Shown here: piece by piece, positions 44,565 through 53,875 of the stretch | Layout: each line of letters opens with the position of its first letter | Numbering within the stretch: position 1 is the first letter of the stretch | Source: PALSA-1006 sp964532405 | GTDB taxonomy: Bacteria > Pseudomonadota > Gammaproteobacteria > Burkholderiales > Gallionellaceae | DNA: 64,000 nucleotides | Assembly (NCBI GenBank): GCA_964532405.1 | Contig: CAZHIC010000010.1 | Span: 1-64,000, forward strand | Reading direction: 5' to 3' | Notes under the pieces: generated by a model | What the model saw: only the letters and a program-made list of their open reading frames with translations | What the model was told of the DNA's origin: nothing | Database searches by the model: none | Translations under genes and position numbers: made by a program

Positions 44565-45965
44565 ATGAGTCAAGGCAAGATTGTTCAGTGTATCGGTGCG
44601 GTGGTTGACGTAGAATTTCCACGCGACCAGATGCCTAAAGTTTATGACGCTCTAAAAGTTAAAGATGAGGCGAGTTCCGTTGCCGAAAAAGATTTGACTC
44701 TTGAAGTTCAGCAACTAATCGGTGATGGCGTTGTGCGTACGATTGCCATGGGTTCTTCTGATGGTCTGCGTCGCGGTATGATCGTGCTGAACACCGGTGC
44801 ACAAATTACTGTTCCGGTTGGAACGGGAACTTTGGGTCGTATCATGGACGTTTTAGGACGCCCCATTGATGATGCGGGTGAAGTTAAGTGTGAAGAGCGT
44901 CGCTCGATTCACCAAAAAGCGCCGAAGTTTGATGAGCTCTCTCCTTCTACGGATCTGCTGGAAACCGGCATCAAGGTGATTGATCTGGTTTGCCCGTTTG
45001 CCAAGGGTGGTAAGGTTGGTCTGTTTGGTGGCGCGGGTGTAGGTAAAACCGTGAACATGATGGAGTTGATCAACAACATCGCCAAGCAACACGCGGGTTT
45101 GTCGGTGTTTGCCGGTGTAGGTGAGCGTACCCGTGAAGGTAACGACTTCTACCACGAAATGAAAGATTCCAACGTTCTGGACAAAGTTGCGATGGTGTTC
45201 GGTCAGATGAACGAGCCGCCTGGTAATCGTTTGCGCGTTGCGCTCTCCGGTTTGACGATGGCTGAGAAGTTCCGCGACGAAGGCCGCGACATTCTGTTCT
45301 TCGTAGACAATATTTATCGCTACACACTGGCCGGAACTGAAGTTTCCGCGTTGCTGGGTCGTATGCCATCTGCGGTAGGTTACCAGCCGACACTGGCTGA
45401 AGAAATGGGTCGTCTGCAGGAGCGTATCGCGTCTACCAAAGTAGGTTCGATTACTTCCATTCAAGCGGTATACGTACCAGCGGATGACTTGACTGACCCG
45501 TCTCCCGCGACCACCTTCTTGCATCTGGACTCGACCGTTGTTCTGTCCCGTGACATCGCTTCTCTGGGTATCTACCCGGCGGTTGATCCACTGGACTCTA
45601 CCTCTCGTCAGCTTGATCCACTGGTTGTCGGTGAAGAGCATTACACGGTTGCTCGTGGCGTACAGCAAACTCTGCAACGCTACAAAGAACTGCGCGACAT
45701 TATCGCGATTCTGGGTATGGACGAATTGGCGCCTGAAGACAAGCTCGCCGTGATGCGTGCACGTAAGATTCAACGTTTCTTGTCGCAGCCATTCCATGTG
45801 GCTGAAGTATTTACCGGTAGCCCAGGTAAATATGTAACCCTGAAAGAAACCATCAAGGGTTTCAAGGGAATTATCAACGGCGACTACGATCACCTGCCAG
45901 AGCAAGCTTTCTATATGGTCGGCGGAATTGAAGAAGCCATTGAAAAAGCTAAGACACTGCAATAA
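44565..45965 (+). CDS. atpD: ATP synthase F1 subunit beta
   Basis: A 466-residue catalytic subunit. The P-loop is GGAGVGKTVNMMELI, with GERTREGNDFYHEM and the DELSEEDK-like DELAPEDKLAV block. ATG 44565 (SQGKIVQCIGAVVDVEFP) fits the family; an in-frame GTG at 44550 is upstream of it and less likely. Standard position before atpC. Confidence 0.97.
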   Translation: MSQGKIVQCIGAVVDVEFPRDQMPKVYDALKVKDEASSVAEKDLTLEVQQLIGDGVVRTIAMGSSDGLRRGMIVLNTGAQITVPVGTGTLGRIMDVLGRPIDDAGEVKCEERRSIHQKAPKFDELSPSTDLLETGIKVIDLVCPFAKGGKVGLFGGAGVGKTVNMMELINNIAKQHAGLSVFAGVGERTREGNDFYHEMKDSNVLDKVAMVFGQMNEPPGNRLRVALSGLTMAEKFRDEGRDILFFVDNIYRYTLAGTEVSALLGRMPSAVGYQPTLAEEMGRLQERIASTKVGSITSIQAVYVPADDLTDPSPATTFLHLDSTVVLSRDIASLGIYPAVDPLDSTSRQLDPLVVGEEHYTVARGVQQTLQRYKELRDIIAILGMDELAPEDKLAVMRARKIQRFLSQPFHVAEVFTGSPGKYVTLKETIKGFKGIINGDYDHLPEQAFYMVGGIEEAIEKAKTLQ

Positions 45966-45976
45966 AGGTGAATAAT

Positions 45977-46405
45977 ATGGCCATGACAATTCATGTCGAC
46001 GTGGTGAGTGCCGAGGCATCCATCTTTTCCGGGTTGGCGGAGCTGGTCATTGTTCCGGGCGAGGCGGGCGAGTTGGGTATCTACCCGCGTCACGCTCCCC
46101 TGTTGACACGCATCAAACCCGGTTCGGTGCGCCTGAAGTTGCCCGACCAAAATGAAGATACTTTGATTTATGTATCTGGCGGTATGCTGGAAGTGCAGCC
46201 TAATGTAGTGACTATTTTGGCTGACACGGCGATTCGCGGTGCGGACTTGGACGAAGCAAAAGCACTTGAATCCAAGCGTGCCGCTGAAGAGGCCATGCAG
46301 AATCGCAGATCGGATATCGATTATGCTGCTGCTCAGGCTGAGTTGTCCGAGGCAATCGCGCAATTGCATGCCATATCAAGACTGCGCAAAGGTTCTCCGC
46401 ATTAA
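45977..46405 (+). CDS. atpC: ATP synthase F1 subunit epsilon
   Basis: A 142-residue subunit linking the c ring to gamma and inhibiting ATP hydrolysis. The beta-sandwich part shows GELGIYPRHAPLLTRIKPG and YVSGGMLEVQPN, followed by two C-terminal helices (DEAKALESKRAAEEAMQN). ATG 45977 has AAAGGTG upstream; ATG 45983 is an alternative. Last gene of the operon, followed by a strong terminator. Confidence 0.95.
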   Translation: MAMTIHVDVVSAEASIFSGLAELVIVPGEAGELGIYPRHAPLLTRIKPGSVRLKLPDQNEDTLIYVSGGMLEVQPNVVTILADTAIRGADLDEAKALESKRAAEEAMQNRRSDIDYAAAQAELSEAIAQLHAISRLRKGSPH

Positions 46406-46435
46406 GTCTCATTTTGAATGAATAGCCAACACAAG

Positions 46436-46461
46436 GAAAACGGCTCTAGCCGTTTTTTTTG
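46436..46461 (+). terminator. Intrinsic terminator of the atp operon
   Basis: AAAACGGCT-CT-AGCCGTTTTTTTT: a GC stem followed by eight T, about 30 bases after the atpC stop. Strong rho-independent terminator. Confidence 0.95.
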
Positions 46462-46495
46462 TTTATACTTCGCAATCTGAAAAATAGTGGAAAAA

Positions 46496-47857
46496 ATGTC
46501 TACGCTTAACATCGTAATTCTTGCCGCTGGCAAAGGTACGCGCATGCACTCGGATAAACCTAAAGTGCTGCACGCCATAGCTGGAAAGGCCATGTTGCAA
46601 CATGTTGTGGATGTGGCCGCGAACCTGAGGCCGGTGAAAACCATCGTAGTGTATGGGCATGGTGGCGAGATGGTGCCCAAAGCACTCGCACAGAGCGCTG
46701 CGTTGTTCGTGCTTCAGGAGCCGCAGCTGGGTACAGGCCACGCAGTGCAACAAGCACTGCCCCAGCTGGATGACGATAGTGTCTCGCTGGTGTTATACGG
46801 CGACGTTCCCCTGATTCAACAGAACACTCTGGAAAAGATACTGGCGGATAAAGACGCACTGTCCTTGTTGACGCAGAATTTGGACGACCCCAAAGGTTAT
46901 GGACGAATCGTTCGCGACGTATCCGGTAAGGTAAGTTGCATCGTCGAGGAGAAAGATACCACCACCGAGCAGCGTCAAATACAAGAAATAAACACCGGAA
47001 TTTTGGCCGCTCCGACAGGCTTGCTGCGGGAGTGGTTGGGAAAGTTGCGCAACGAAAATGCCCAAGGTGAGTACTACCTGACAGACATTGTGGGAATGGC
47101 GGTTGCTCAGGGGGTTGCGATTAAAACCGCACAGCCGGCCCATGCTTGGGAAGTGATGGGCATAAACAGCAAGGTGCAGTTGGCGCAACTTGAACGAATA
47201 TGGCAACTCGAATTGGCAGATAGGTTGCTTAAGCAAGGTGTTACTTTGGCAGACCCGGCAAGATTGGATATTCGCGGCGAATTGGCCTGCGAGCGCGATG
47301 TAGAGATCGATGTCGGTTGTATCTTCGAGGGTAAGGTACAGCTGGGGAATGGTGTGAAAGTGGGCGCCTACAGCGTGGTCAAAAATACACGTATTGCGTC
47401 GAATACGCATATCGCGCCTTATAGCCATATCGACCAAGCCGAGATTGGCGACCGTTGCCATATCGGCCCGTTTGCGCGCATCCGTCCCGGGAGCAAGCTG
47501 CAAAATGACGTCCACATCGGCAACTTTGTAGAAATCAAAAACAGTGAAATTAGCAACAACAGTAAGGCGAACCACCTGAGTTACATAGGCGATGCAACTG
47601 TTGGCAGCCGGGTGAATATCGGTGCCGGTACGATAACTTGCAACTATGATGGAGCCAATAAATTTCGCACTGTGATCGAAGATGATGTATTCATAGGATC
47701 GGATACGCAGCTAGTGGCACCGGTAACAATAGGACGCGGTGCGACAATTGGCGCAGGCTCGACGATCACTAAAGATGCGCCTTCCGGGGAATTGACACTG
47801 TCGCGAGCCAAACAGGTCAGCGTACCGGACTGGCAACGACCCACCAAGAAAAAATAA
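46496..47857 (+). CDS. glmU: Bifunctional GlmU (GlcN-1-P acetyltransferase / GlcNAc-1-P uridylyltransferase)
   Basis: A 453-residue enzyme making UDP-GlcNAc for peptidoglycan and LPS. The N-terminal nucleotidyltransferase domain has VILAAGKGTRMHSDKPKVLH, and the C-terminal left-handed beta helix shows hexapeptide repeats (SHIDQAEIGDRCHIGPFAR, GDATVGSRVNIGAGTITCNYDG). ATG 46496 is chosen over GTG 46487 because it matches the family start. glmS follows 30 bases later, giving two consecutive steps of amino-sugar synthesis in one unit. Confidence 0.97.
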   Translation: MSTLNIVILAAGKGTRMHSDKPKVLHAIAGKAMLQHVVDVAANLRPVKTIVVYGHGGEMVPKALAQSAALFVLQEPQLGTGHAVQQALPQLDDDSVSLVLYGDVPLIQQNTLEKILADKDALSLLTQNLDDPKGYGRIVRDVSGKVSCIVEEKDTTTEQRQIQEINTGILAAPTGLLREWLGKLRNENAQGEYYLTDIVGMAVAQGVAIKTAQPAHAWEVMGINSKVQLAQLERIWQLELADRLLKQGVTLADPARLDIRGELACERDVEIDVGCIFEGKVQLGNGVKVGAYSVVKNTRIASNTHIAPYSHIDQAEIGDRCHIGPFARIRPGSKLQNDVHIGNFVEIKNSEISNNSKANHLSYIGDATVGSRVNIGAGTITCNYDGANKFRTVIEDDVFIGSDTQLVAPVTIGRGATIGAGSTITKDAPSGELTLSRAKQVSVPDWQRPTKKK

Positions 47858-47887
47858 GACAAACTCACTCATTAACGGAAACCAAAC

Positions 47888-49714
47888 ATGTGTGGAATAG
47901 TAGGCGCAGTCGCGCAACGCAATGTTGTACCCATCCTGATTCAGGGTTTGCTGAGGCTGGAATATCGCGGCTATGACTCGGCCGGATTGGTCGTGGTGAA
48001 TGACAGCAAACTAGAACGCGTGCGGAGTGCCGGGCGTGTCGCAGAATTAACCGAGAAAAGCGCCAACACGCAAGGCCATATAGGAATTGCACACACGCGC
48101 TGGGCAACCCATGGCGTACCGAGCGAACGCAACGCCCATCCGCACATGAGTCGCGATCTGATAGCGGTAGTCCACAACGGCATTATTGAAAACTACGAAG
48201 ACCTGCGCAAGCAATTAACCGCCGAGGGATATGAGTTCACCTCGGACACAGACACCGAAGTCATCGCGCACCTGATTCACTCGTATTACACCAAAGGCCA
48301 AAATTTGCTGGCGGCGACACAGAGTGCGCTTGCCAAGTTAGTGGGTGCCTACGCAATCGGCGTGGTGGCGGCGGATAATCCACAACAGTTGATCGGGGCG
48401 CGCAAAGGTAGCCCGTTGTTATTGGGTGTCGGAGAGGGTGAGTACTTCATTGCTTCGGATATGTCGGCGTTGCTGCAAGTCACGCAAAAGGTCGTGTATC
48501 TGGAAGAAGGCGATGTTGTTGAGTTGGCACTAGCTAATTACCGCATCATTGACGCCTCGGGTACTGAGGTTAAGCGTCCGGTCCATATCAGCGAGTTAAG
48601 TAATGAGAGCGTAGAGTTGGGTGAGTACCAGCACTACATGCAGAAAGAGATTCATGAACAGCCGCAAGCCTTGGCAGATACATTAGAGTCGGTATGCAAT
48701 AGTCAATCATTGATACCCGGAATGTTTGGGGCGGAAGCGACCAGCGCATTTGCTCAAATCGATAGTATTTTGATTTTGGCTTGCGGCACCAGTCACCATG
48801 CGGGAATGGTCGCGCGTTATTGGCTGGAAGAAGTGGCGGGCATCCCCTGTGTGGTCGAGATCGCCAGCGAATACCGCTATCGGGTGAGTGTCGCCAATCC
48901 GAAGACGTTGGTGGTCACTATCTCCCAGTCCGGCGAAACAGCGGATACGCTCGCTGCGCTTAACCATGCAAAATCCATAGGGCATCTGCACACGCTCGCG
49001 ATATGTAATGTGCCCGAAAGCGCCATTATCCGCCAATCCAAGCTGCGCTTTCTAACCAGAGCGGGTCCAGAGATTGGTGTGGCATCGACCAAAGCGTTCA
49101 CCACACAATTAGCCGCCTTGTTTTTGCTGACCCTCGTGCTGGCGAAACAGCGCGGCAAGCTGAATGAGCAACAAGAACAACAGCATCTACACGACCTGCG
49201 CCATCTTCCCAGCGCAGTATTGGCAGTATTGAAGCTTGAGCCGGAAATTGCCAAGCTGGCAGAACATTTTGCCAACAAACATCATGCTCTGTTCCTTGGG
49301 CGCGGTCTGCATTACCCCATCGCGCTGGAAGGTGCCCTCAAGCTGAAAGAGATCTCCTATATTCATGCCGAGGCCTACCCCGCCGGAGAGTTGAAGCATG
49401 GGCCACTGGCGTTGGTGGATGAGGACATGCCCGTTATCGCTGTGGCACCCAACGATACGCTGCTGGAAAAGCTGAAATCCAACCTGCAAGAAGTCCGTGC
49501 GCGTGGCGGCGAGCTATATGTGTTTGCCGATGCTGAGACACGTATTCACTCCAGCGAAGGCGTGCATGTGATGCAAATGCCCGAACACGCGGGTTTTCTA
49601 AGCCCTATTCTGCACACGATACCTTTGCAACTGCTGGCATATTACGTGGCATTGCAAAAGGGAACTGATGTTGACAAGCCGCGCAACCTCGCGAAGTCAG
49701 TGACGGTCGAATAA
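47888..49714 (+). CDS. glmS: Glutamine-fructose-6-phosphate aminotransferase (isomerising)
   Basis: A 608-residue enzyme making glucosamine 6-phosphate. The N-terminal glutaminase domain starts MCGIVGAVAQ with the catalytic Cys2 and shows GIAHTRWATHG; two SIS domains follow (ILACGTSHHAG, ISQSGETADTLAAL) and the C-terminus ends NLAKSVTVE as usual. Directly after glmU. Confidence 0.97.
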   Translation: MCGIVGAVAQRNVVPILIQGLLRLEYRGYDSAGLVVVNDSKLERVRSAGRVAELTEKSANTQGHIGIAHTRWATHGVPSERNAHPHMSRDLIAVVHNGIIENYEDLRKQLTAEGYEFTSDTDTEVIAHLIHSYYTKGQNLLAATQSALAKLVGAYAIGVVAADNPQQLIGARKGSPLLLGVGEGEYFIASDMSALLQVTQKVVYLEEGDVVELALANYRIIDASGTEVKRPVHISELSNESVELGEYQHYMQKEIHEQPQALADTLESVCNSQSLIPGMFGAEATSAFAQIDSILILACGTSHHAGMVARYWLEEVAGIPCVVEIASEYRYRVSVANPKTLVVTISQSGETADTLAALNHAKSIGHLHTLAICNVPESAIIRQSKLRFLTRAGPEIGVASTKAFTTQLAALFLLTLVLAKQRGKLNEQQEQQHLHDLRHLPSAVLAVLKLEPEIAKLAEHFANKHHALFLGRGLHYPIALEGALKLKEISYIHAEAYPAGELKHGPLALVDEDMPVIAVAPNDTLLEKLKSNLQEVRARGGELYVFADAETRIHSSEGVHVMQMPEHAGFLSPILHTIPLQLLAYYVALQKGTDVDKPRNLAKSVTVE

Positions 49715-49789
49715 GCTGAGAAGTTGTAAGGTAAGGTTTCTCGACTGGCGGTCAAACTCAGTATCGTTCCCACAACGTGGAGAAATCGT

Positions 49790-50560
49790 ATGGCGGTCAT
49801 CGCCGTATTTAACCAAAAAGGCGGGGTAGGGAAAACAACTTCCACCCTGAACATTGTCGCTGGGTTAGCTATAGCCCAGAAACAGCCTATCGCTTTGGAT
49901 ATGGATCCGCAGGGATCGCTGAGCATTGCTTCCGGCTTGAAAGATGCGCGCACACAAGAGCGCAACATGGCGACTTTTTTCAAGGAAAAAACGCCACTAG
50001 TCAACCTTCTACACGACACTCCCGCAGGCTGGCAACTCATTCCCTCTTCTATCGAGCTATCCAAGATTGACGCAACCTACGGTAGCGATCCCAATGCAGC
50101 CAAGCTTTTGAAACAGGGCTTGAGCGAAGAGTTGGCACTTACAGGCGCCCCGATTCTGATCGATTGCTGCCCGATGCTGGGGGTGCTCACACTTAATGCA
50201 CTGCTGGCAGCCGATAGGGTATTGATTCCCGTTGCGGCAGATTTTCTTTCGCAACAAGGGGTGCATCGCTTGGATGCGGCATTGAACGTGCTGGAAAGAA
50301 AACTTCAGCGCAAATTTGAGCGGCGCATCGTAGTGACCCGCTTTGATTCGCGCCGCAAACTCTCTTACGACATTTTTGACAAGCTGAAAGAGCGTTATGG
50401 TTCCCAAGTTTGCGGCACTCGAATCGGAGAGAACGTGGCATTGGCAACCAGCCCGATGCATGGCTTGGATATATTTGCTTTTGGGCCACATACGCCCGGC
50501 GCGGCGGATTACAAAGCGTTAACTATAGAACTGATGAAAGGCGGATTCTTCGAGAATTGA
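49790..50560 (+). CDS. Orphan ParA/MinD-type ATPase
   Basis: A 256-residue Walker ATPase with NQKGGVGKTTSTLNIVAGLA and LDMDPQGSLS, so the ATP-binding site is complete. It differs clearly from the chromosomal ParA (DCCPMLGVLTLNALLAADRVLIPV) and has no parB, minC or flagellar partner beside it. Such orphan ATPases position cellular cargo such as chemosensory arrays, carboxysomes or plasmids; which applies cannot be told. It follows glmS by 75 bases and is convergent with ubiB. Confidence 0.85.
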   Translation: MAVIAVFNQKGGVGKTTSTLNIVAGLAIAQKQPIALDMDPQGSLSIASGLKDARTQERNMATFFKEKTPLVNLLHDTPAGWQLIPSSIELSKIDATYGSDPNAAKLLKQGLSEELALTGAPILIDCCPMLGVLTLNALLAADRVLIPVAADFLSQQGVHRLDAALNVLERKLQRKFERRIVVTRFDSRRKLSYDIFDKLKERYGSQVCGTRIGENVALATSPMHGLDIFAFGPHTPGAADYKALTIELMKGGFFEN

Positions 50561-50571
50561 TTTTCTGCTTA

Positions 50572-52092
50572 TCAGAAATGCGACACCAGCCAAGCGGTCG
50601 CAATGATTGCTGTTGCGGCGATCACCATCAACCAAAAATTTCGTTTCCTCTGCTGGATCGCAAAGTCGCGTAGAACTGCTTCGTATTGTGCTGTGGGATT
50701 TTCATTCAAGCGCTGATGCAACAAGCGTGGGATTTGCGGTAGTAAAGTGGCATAACGCGGCGCCTCCTCTTTCAACGACTTGATGAAACCGCGCCAGCCC
50801 ACCTGCTCACTCATCCAGCGCTCCAGCCAAGGTTTGGCGGTTTTCCACAGATCGAGTTCGGGGTCTAACTGCAAGCCCAGCCCTTCGATATTGAGCAGCG
50901 TTTTTTGCAGCAATACCAGCTGCGGCTGAATCTCGATCCCGAAACGGCGCGAGGTCTGGAACAAGCGCAGCAACACCCGACCAAACGAAACCTCGCGCAA
51001 TGGTCGGTCGAAGATCGGCTCGCACACCGCGCGAATAGCTGCCTCCAACTCGTCTACGCGGGTATGCGCCGGAACCCAGCCGGACTCGATATGCACCTCG
51101 GCCACCCGTTTGTAGTCGCGGTTGAAAAAAGAGATGAAATTCTGCGCAAGATAGTTCTTGTCGGTATCGTTGAGCGTGCCCATGATGCCGAAATCTAAAG
51201 CGATGTAGCGCCCGTCGGACGCCACCTGGATATTGCCGGGATGCATGTCGGCGTGGAAGAAACCATCGCGGAACACCTGCATGTAGAAAATCTCCACACC
51301 GTCGGAAGCGAGTTTGGAAATATTAATATTGGCCGCGCGCAACGCATCCATCTGGCTGATCGGAATGCCGTGCATGCGTTCCATCACAATCACATTGGTG
51401 TCGCACCAGTCCCAATACATCTCCGGTACGAGCAGCAGGTTAGACTTGGCGAAGTTGCGTTTCAACTGGCTGGCGCAGGCGGCCTCACGCATCAGATCGA
51501 GTTCGTCGTGCAGATATTTTTCAAACTCGGCTACCACCAACTTCGGCTTCAGACGTTTCCCGTCGGCCCACCAACGCTCCATCAATCCGGCGCAGATATC
51601 GAGCAAAGCGAGGTCGTGTTCGATGACATGCACGATGCCGGGGCGCAAGATTTTGACGGCCACTTCGCGGCCATCGGGCAGCACGGCAAAGTGAACTTGC
51701 GCAACGGATGCACTGGCAATAGGCGTTTCGTCGAAGCTGCGGAAAACTTCGGAGAGCTTCTTCTTGTAGATGCTTTCCAGCAGGGCAACTGCCTGAGAAG
51801 AGGGAAAGGGCAGCACCTGATCCTGCAGTTTTGCCAGTTCATCGGCGATATCGGTCGGCATCAGATCGCGCCGGGTAGAAAGCATCTGCCCGAATTTGAC
51901 GAAGATAGGCCCCAACTTCTCCAGCGCCAAGCGCAAACGTTCAGCGCGGGGAGCTGAAGTATCGCGTGCAAACAAAAGAATATTCAGCGGCGTTTGCAAC
52001 CAACGGGTGCGTTCATGCGCGAGCAAAAACTCATCTAGGCCAAAGCGCAGAACCACATAAAAAATTTTGATTACTCGAAAGATACGCATCAC
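50572..52092 (-). CDS. ubiB: Ubiquinone biosynthesis protein UbiB (ABC1/ADCK family)
   Basis: A 506-residue atypical kinase-like protein required for ubiquinone synthesis. Family marks: LGPIFVKFGQMLSTRRDLMP (the KxGQ region), AVKILRPGI (ATP-binding Lys), FADMHPGNI written here as FHADMHPGNI, and ALDFGIMG. Two hydrophobic segments close the protein (FWLMVIAATAIIATAWLV), anchoring it to the inner membrane. Convergent with the orphan ParA gene, ending 12 bases after it. Confidence 0.96.
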   Translation of the reverse strand: MMRIFRVIKIFYVVLRFGLDEFLLAHERTRWLQTPLNILLFARDTSAPRAERLRLALEKLGPIFVKFGQMLSTRRDLMPTDIADELAKLQDQVLPFPSSQAVALLESIYKKKLSEVFRSFDETPIASASVAQVHFAVLPDGREVAVKILRPGIVHVIEHDLALLDICAGLMERWWADGKRLKPKLVVAEFEKYLHDELDLMREAACASQLKRNFAKSNLLLVPEMYWDWCDTNVIVMERMHGIPISQMDALRAANINISKLASDGVEIFYMQVFRDGFFHADMHPGNIQVASDGRYIALDFGIMGTLNDTDKNYLAQNFISFFNRDYKRVAEVHIESGWVPAHTRVDELEAAIRAVCEPIFDRPLREVSFGRVLLRLFQTSRRFGIEIQPQLVLLQKTLLNIEGLGLQLDPELDLWKTAKPWLERWMSEQVGWRGFIKSLKEEAPRYATLLPQIPRLLHQRLNENPTAQYEAVLRDFAIQQRKRNFWLMVIAATAIIATAWLVSHF

Positions 52093-52214
52093 TTTGAATT
52101 TCCGCTGTGCTGAAGACTCGTTTCAAACTGGTTATATTCTGAATAGTGCATAAATAATATTGCGGGCGAATTGTACCAAGCGTTGAGCAACGACACGGAG
52201 CGTAATTTGAAGAC

Positions 52215-52250
52215 CAAAAAAACGGCGTGACTGCAAGCACGCCGTTTTCA
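52215..52250 (-). terminator. Intrinsic terminator of the Tim44-like gene
   Basis: On the minus strand: AAAACGGCGTG-CTTGCAGT-CACGCCGTTTTTTT. Strong stem with a T tract, about 20 bases after the stop codon of the Tim44-like gene. Confidence 0.9.
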
Positions 52251-52269
52251 GGGTAAAGCGAATACTAAC

Positions 52270-53127
52270 TTATGCGATCTGCTGGATACCGCTCAACAAC
52301 CACACAGCCTTGTCATCCTTGGTGTTCTTCTGTACATGCCATACTTCGTCGAAGTTCTCGGGCGCGTTGTTATTCTCACGCAGTTGCCCGCTCATGCGCA
52401 CACTGGCGATAGCCGTGTCGTTCTCTTGTGCTACTTCCAACAGTTCGGCATTTACCGTAATGACGTCGGTCTTTTGTGCAGCATTATCGCGTTCGCGGAT
52501 CTGCATCGATATCTCGGCGAACATTTCCGATGTAGTGTATTCGCGAATATCGTCCAGATCCTTGCGGTCATTTGCGGCTTGCAAGCGGATGAACGAAGTC
52601 TTTGCGCTACGCAGGAAAGCCTCTACGGGGAAATCGACAGGAATATTACCGGCAACAGGCGCAACCGCAGCAACGCTTCCTGCCATAGGCTGTTGCACAG
52701 GCTCAGACGAGCCGCCATAAGGCGCACCCGCTCCGGCATATTGCATCGCAGGCTGTTGTTGTTTCTTGCGGAACATCGAGATCAGCAACATGATCACCGC
52801 TCCGGCAGCCAAGGCCATCAAAATTCCGCCCATCGCGCCGCCCAAACCACCCATACCGCCGCTGGCGAACAAAGCACCCAAACCAGCGCCAATTGCTAAG
52901 CCAGCCAGAGGGCCGAGCCATTTGTTACCGGCGGGTGCAGCAGCCGGCGTGGCTGGAGCAGCTGTCGGTGCGGGTGCAGCCGCAGGGGCTTTCTGGGTCT
53001 GTTGCGGAGACATGGAGCGCTGCTTGCCGATGCTGCTACCGCCCCCCAAACGTTTTGCTTCCGCAGTGGTTGCGAGCAAAGAAAGGCTGGAGACAACGAT
53101 GGTCAATAACAACAAGAAACGTTTCAT
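52270..53127 (-). CDS. Exported Tim44-like domain protein
   Basis: A 285-residue protein from ATG 53127 with a signal peptide (MKRFLLLLTIVVSSLSLLATTAEA). A low-complexity Ala/Pro segment (KAPAAAPAPTAAPATPAAAP) precedes a Gly-rich hydrophobic stretch and a membrane helix (GGILMALAAGAVIMLLISMF), and the C-terminal 150 residues are a Tim44-like domain (FPVEAFLRSAKTSFIRLQAAND, then VWHVQKN). Proteins of this layout are widespread in betaproteobacteria; function unknown, probably membrane-associated. It has its own terminator. Confidence 0.85.
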   Translation of the reverse strand: MKRFLLLLTIVVSSLSLLATTAEAKRLGGGSSIGKQRSMSPQQTQKAPAAAPAPTAAPATPAAAPAGNKWLGPLAGLAIGAGLGALFASGGMGGLGGAMGGILMALAAGAVIMLLISMFRKKQQQPAMQYAGAGAPYGGSSEPVQQPMAGSVAAVAPVAGNIPVDFPVEAFLRSAKTSFIRLQAANDRKDLDDIREYTTSEMFAEISMQIRERDNAAQKTDVITVNAELLEVAQENDTAIASVRMSGQLRENNNAPENFDEVWHVQKNTKDDKAVWLLSGIQQIA

Positions 53128-53203
53128 GTGATTCCTCAAAGTGGTTAATAAACTAAAGCGTGCTCACTAGATGGTGACAGTATTACAAATTTCAATACCG
53201 TAC

Positions 53204-53860
53204 CTACGACAAGAACGGACTAACGAAGTTCAATAGCGAGCCATTGGCTGGATGCAGGCAGCGTAACGAGCTGGCATGCAGCATCAAGCGCGGCGCATTG
53301 TATATTTTGCCATACAATGTATCGCCAAGAATGGGATGCCCCATAGCCGCCATGTGTACGCGCAATTGATGGGTGCGACCGGTAACGGGTTCGAGTTCCA
53401 CGCGGCTGGTATCGGACGCAGCATCGTAGGCCAGCAATGAATAGCGCGTCAGCGAAGGCTTGCCCGACTCCATGTCGATCTTGCGCTTGGGGCGGTTCGG
53501 CCAGTCGGCCAAGATGGGCAGATTTACCTCGCCCGTCCCAAATCCCACCTTGCCTGTCACTACAGCCACATAGCGTTTTTCCACCTCCCACTCGCGCAAC
53601 ATTTGCGATAAGCGGCGTTGCATCTCAATTCCGCGTGCGAATACCATCAAGCCGGAAGTCGCCATATCCAGACGATGCACTACCAACGCGTCGGGAAATT
53701 TTTGCTGAAGCCGAGCGGAAAGACAATCCTGTTTATCCGCCCCGCGCCCCGGTACCGCCAGCAATCCGGCGGGCTTATTCACTACCAGCAAAAACTCATC
53801 GGTATAGATAAGCTGTAAATCTCCGGTGGGTGGAAGGTAGGCAGAAAGGCTGATATTCAC
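53204..53860 (-). CDS. Pseudouridine synthase, RluA family
   Basis: A 218-residue pseudouridine synthase with the catalytic Asp in VVHRLDMATSGLMVFA, the VNKPAGLLAVPGRG block and ELEPVTGRTHQLRVHMAAMGH near the end. It lacks an S4 domain, as in RluA itself, which modifies U746 of 23S rRNA and U32 of some tRNAs. Which of the RluA-group enzymes it is cannot be fixed from length alone. Downstream of the phosphoesterase gene on the same strand with 15 bases between. Confidence 0.92.
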   Translation of the reverse strand: MNISLSAYLPPTGDLQLIYTDEFLLVVNKPAGLLAVPGRGADKQDCLSARLQQKFPDALVVHRLDMATSGLMVFARGIEMQRRLSQMLREWEVEKRYVAVVTGKVGFGTGEVNLPILADWPNRPKRKIDMESGKPSLTRYSLLAYDAASDTSRVELEPVTGRTHQLRVHMAAMGHPILGDTLYGKIYNAPRLMLHASSLRCLHPANGSLLNFVSPFLS

Positions 53861-53875
53861 AAGCGTAACGAGAAG

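Noticed and set aside
44853..46019. 388-residue open frame antisense to atpD
   Set aside because: Antisense shadow of atpD with no motif or start signal.
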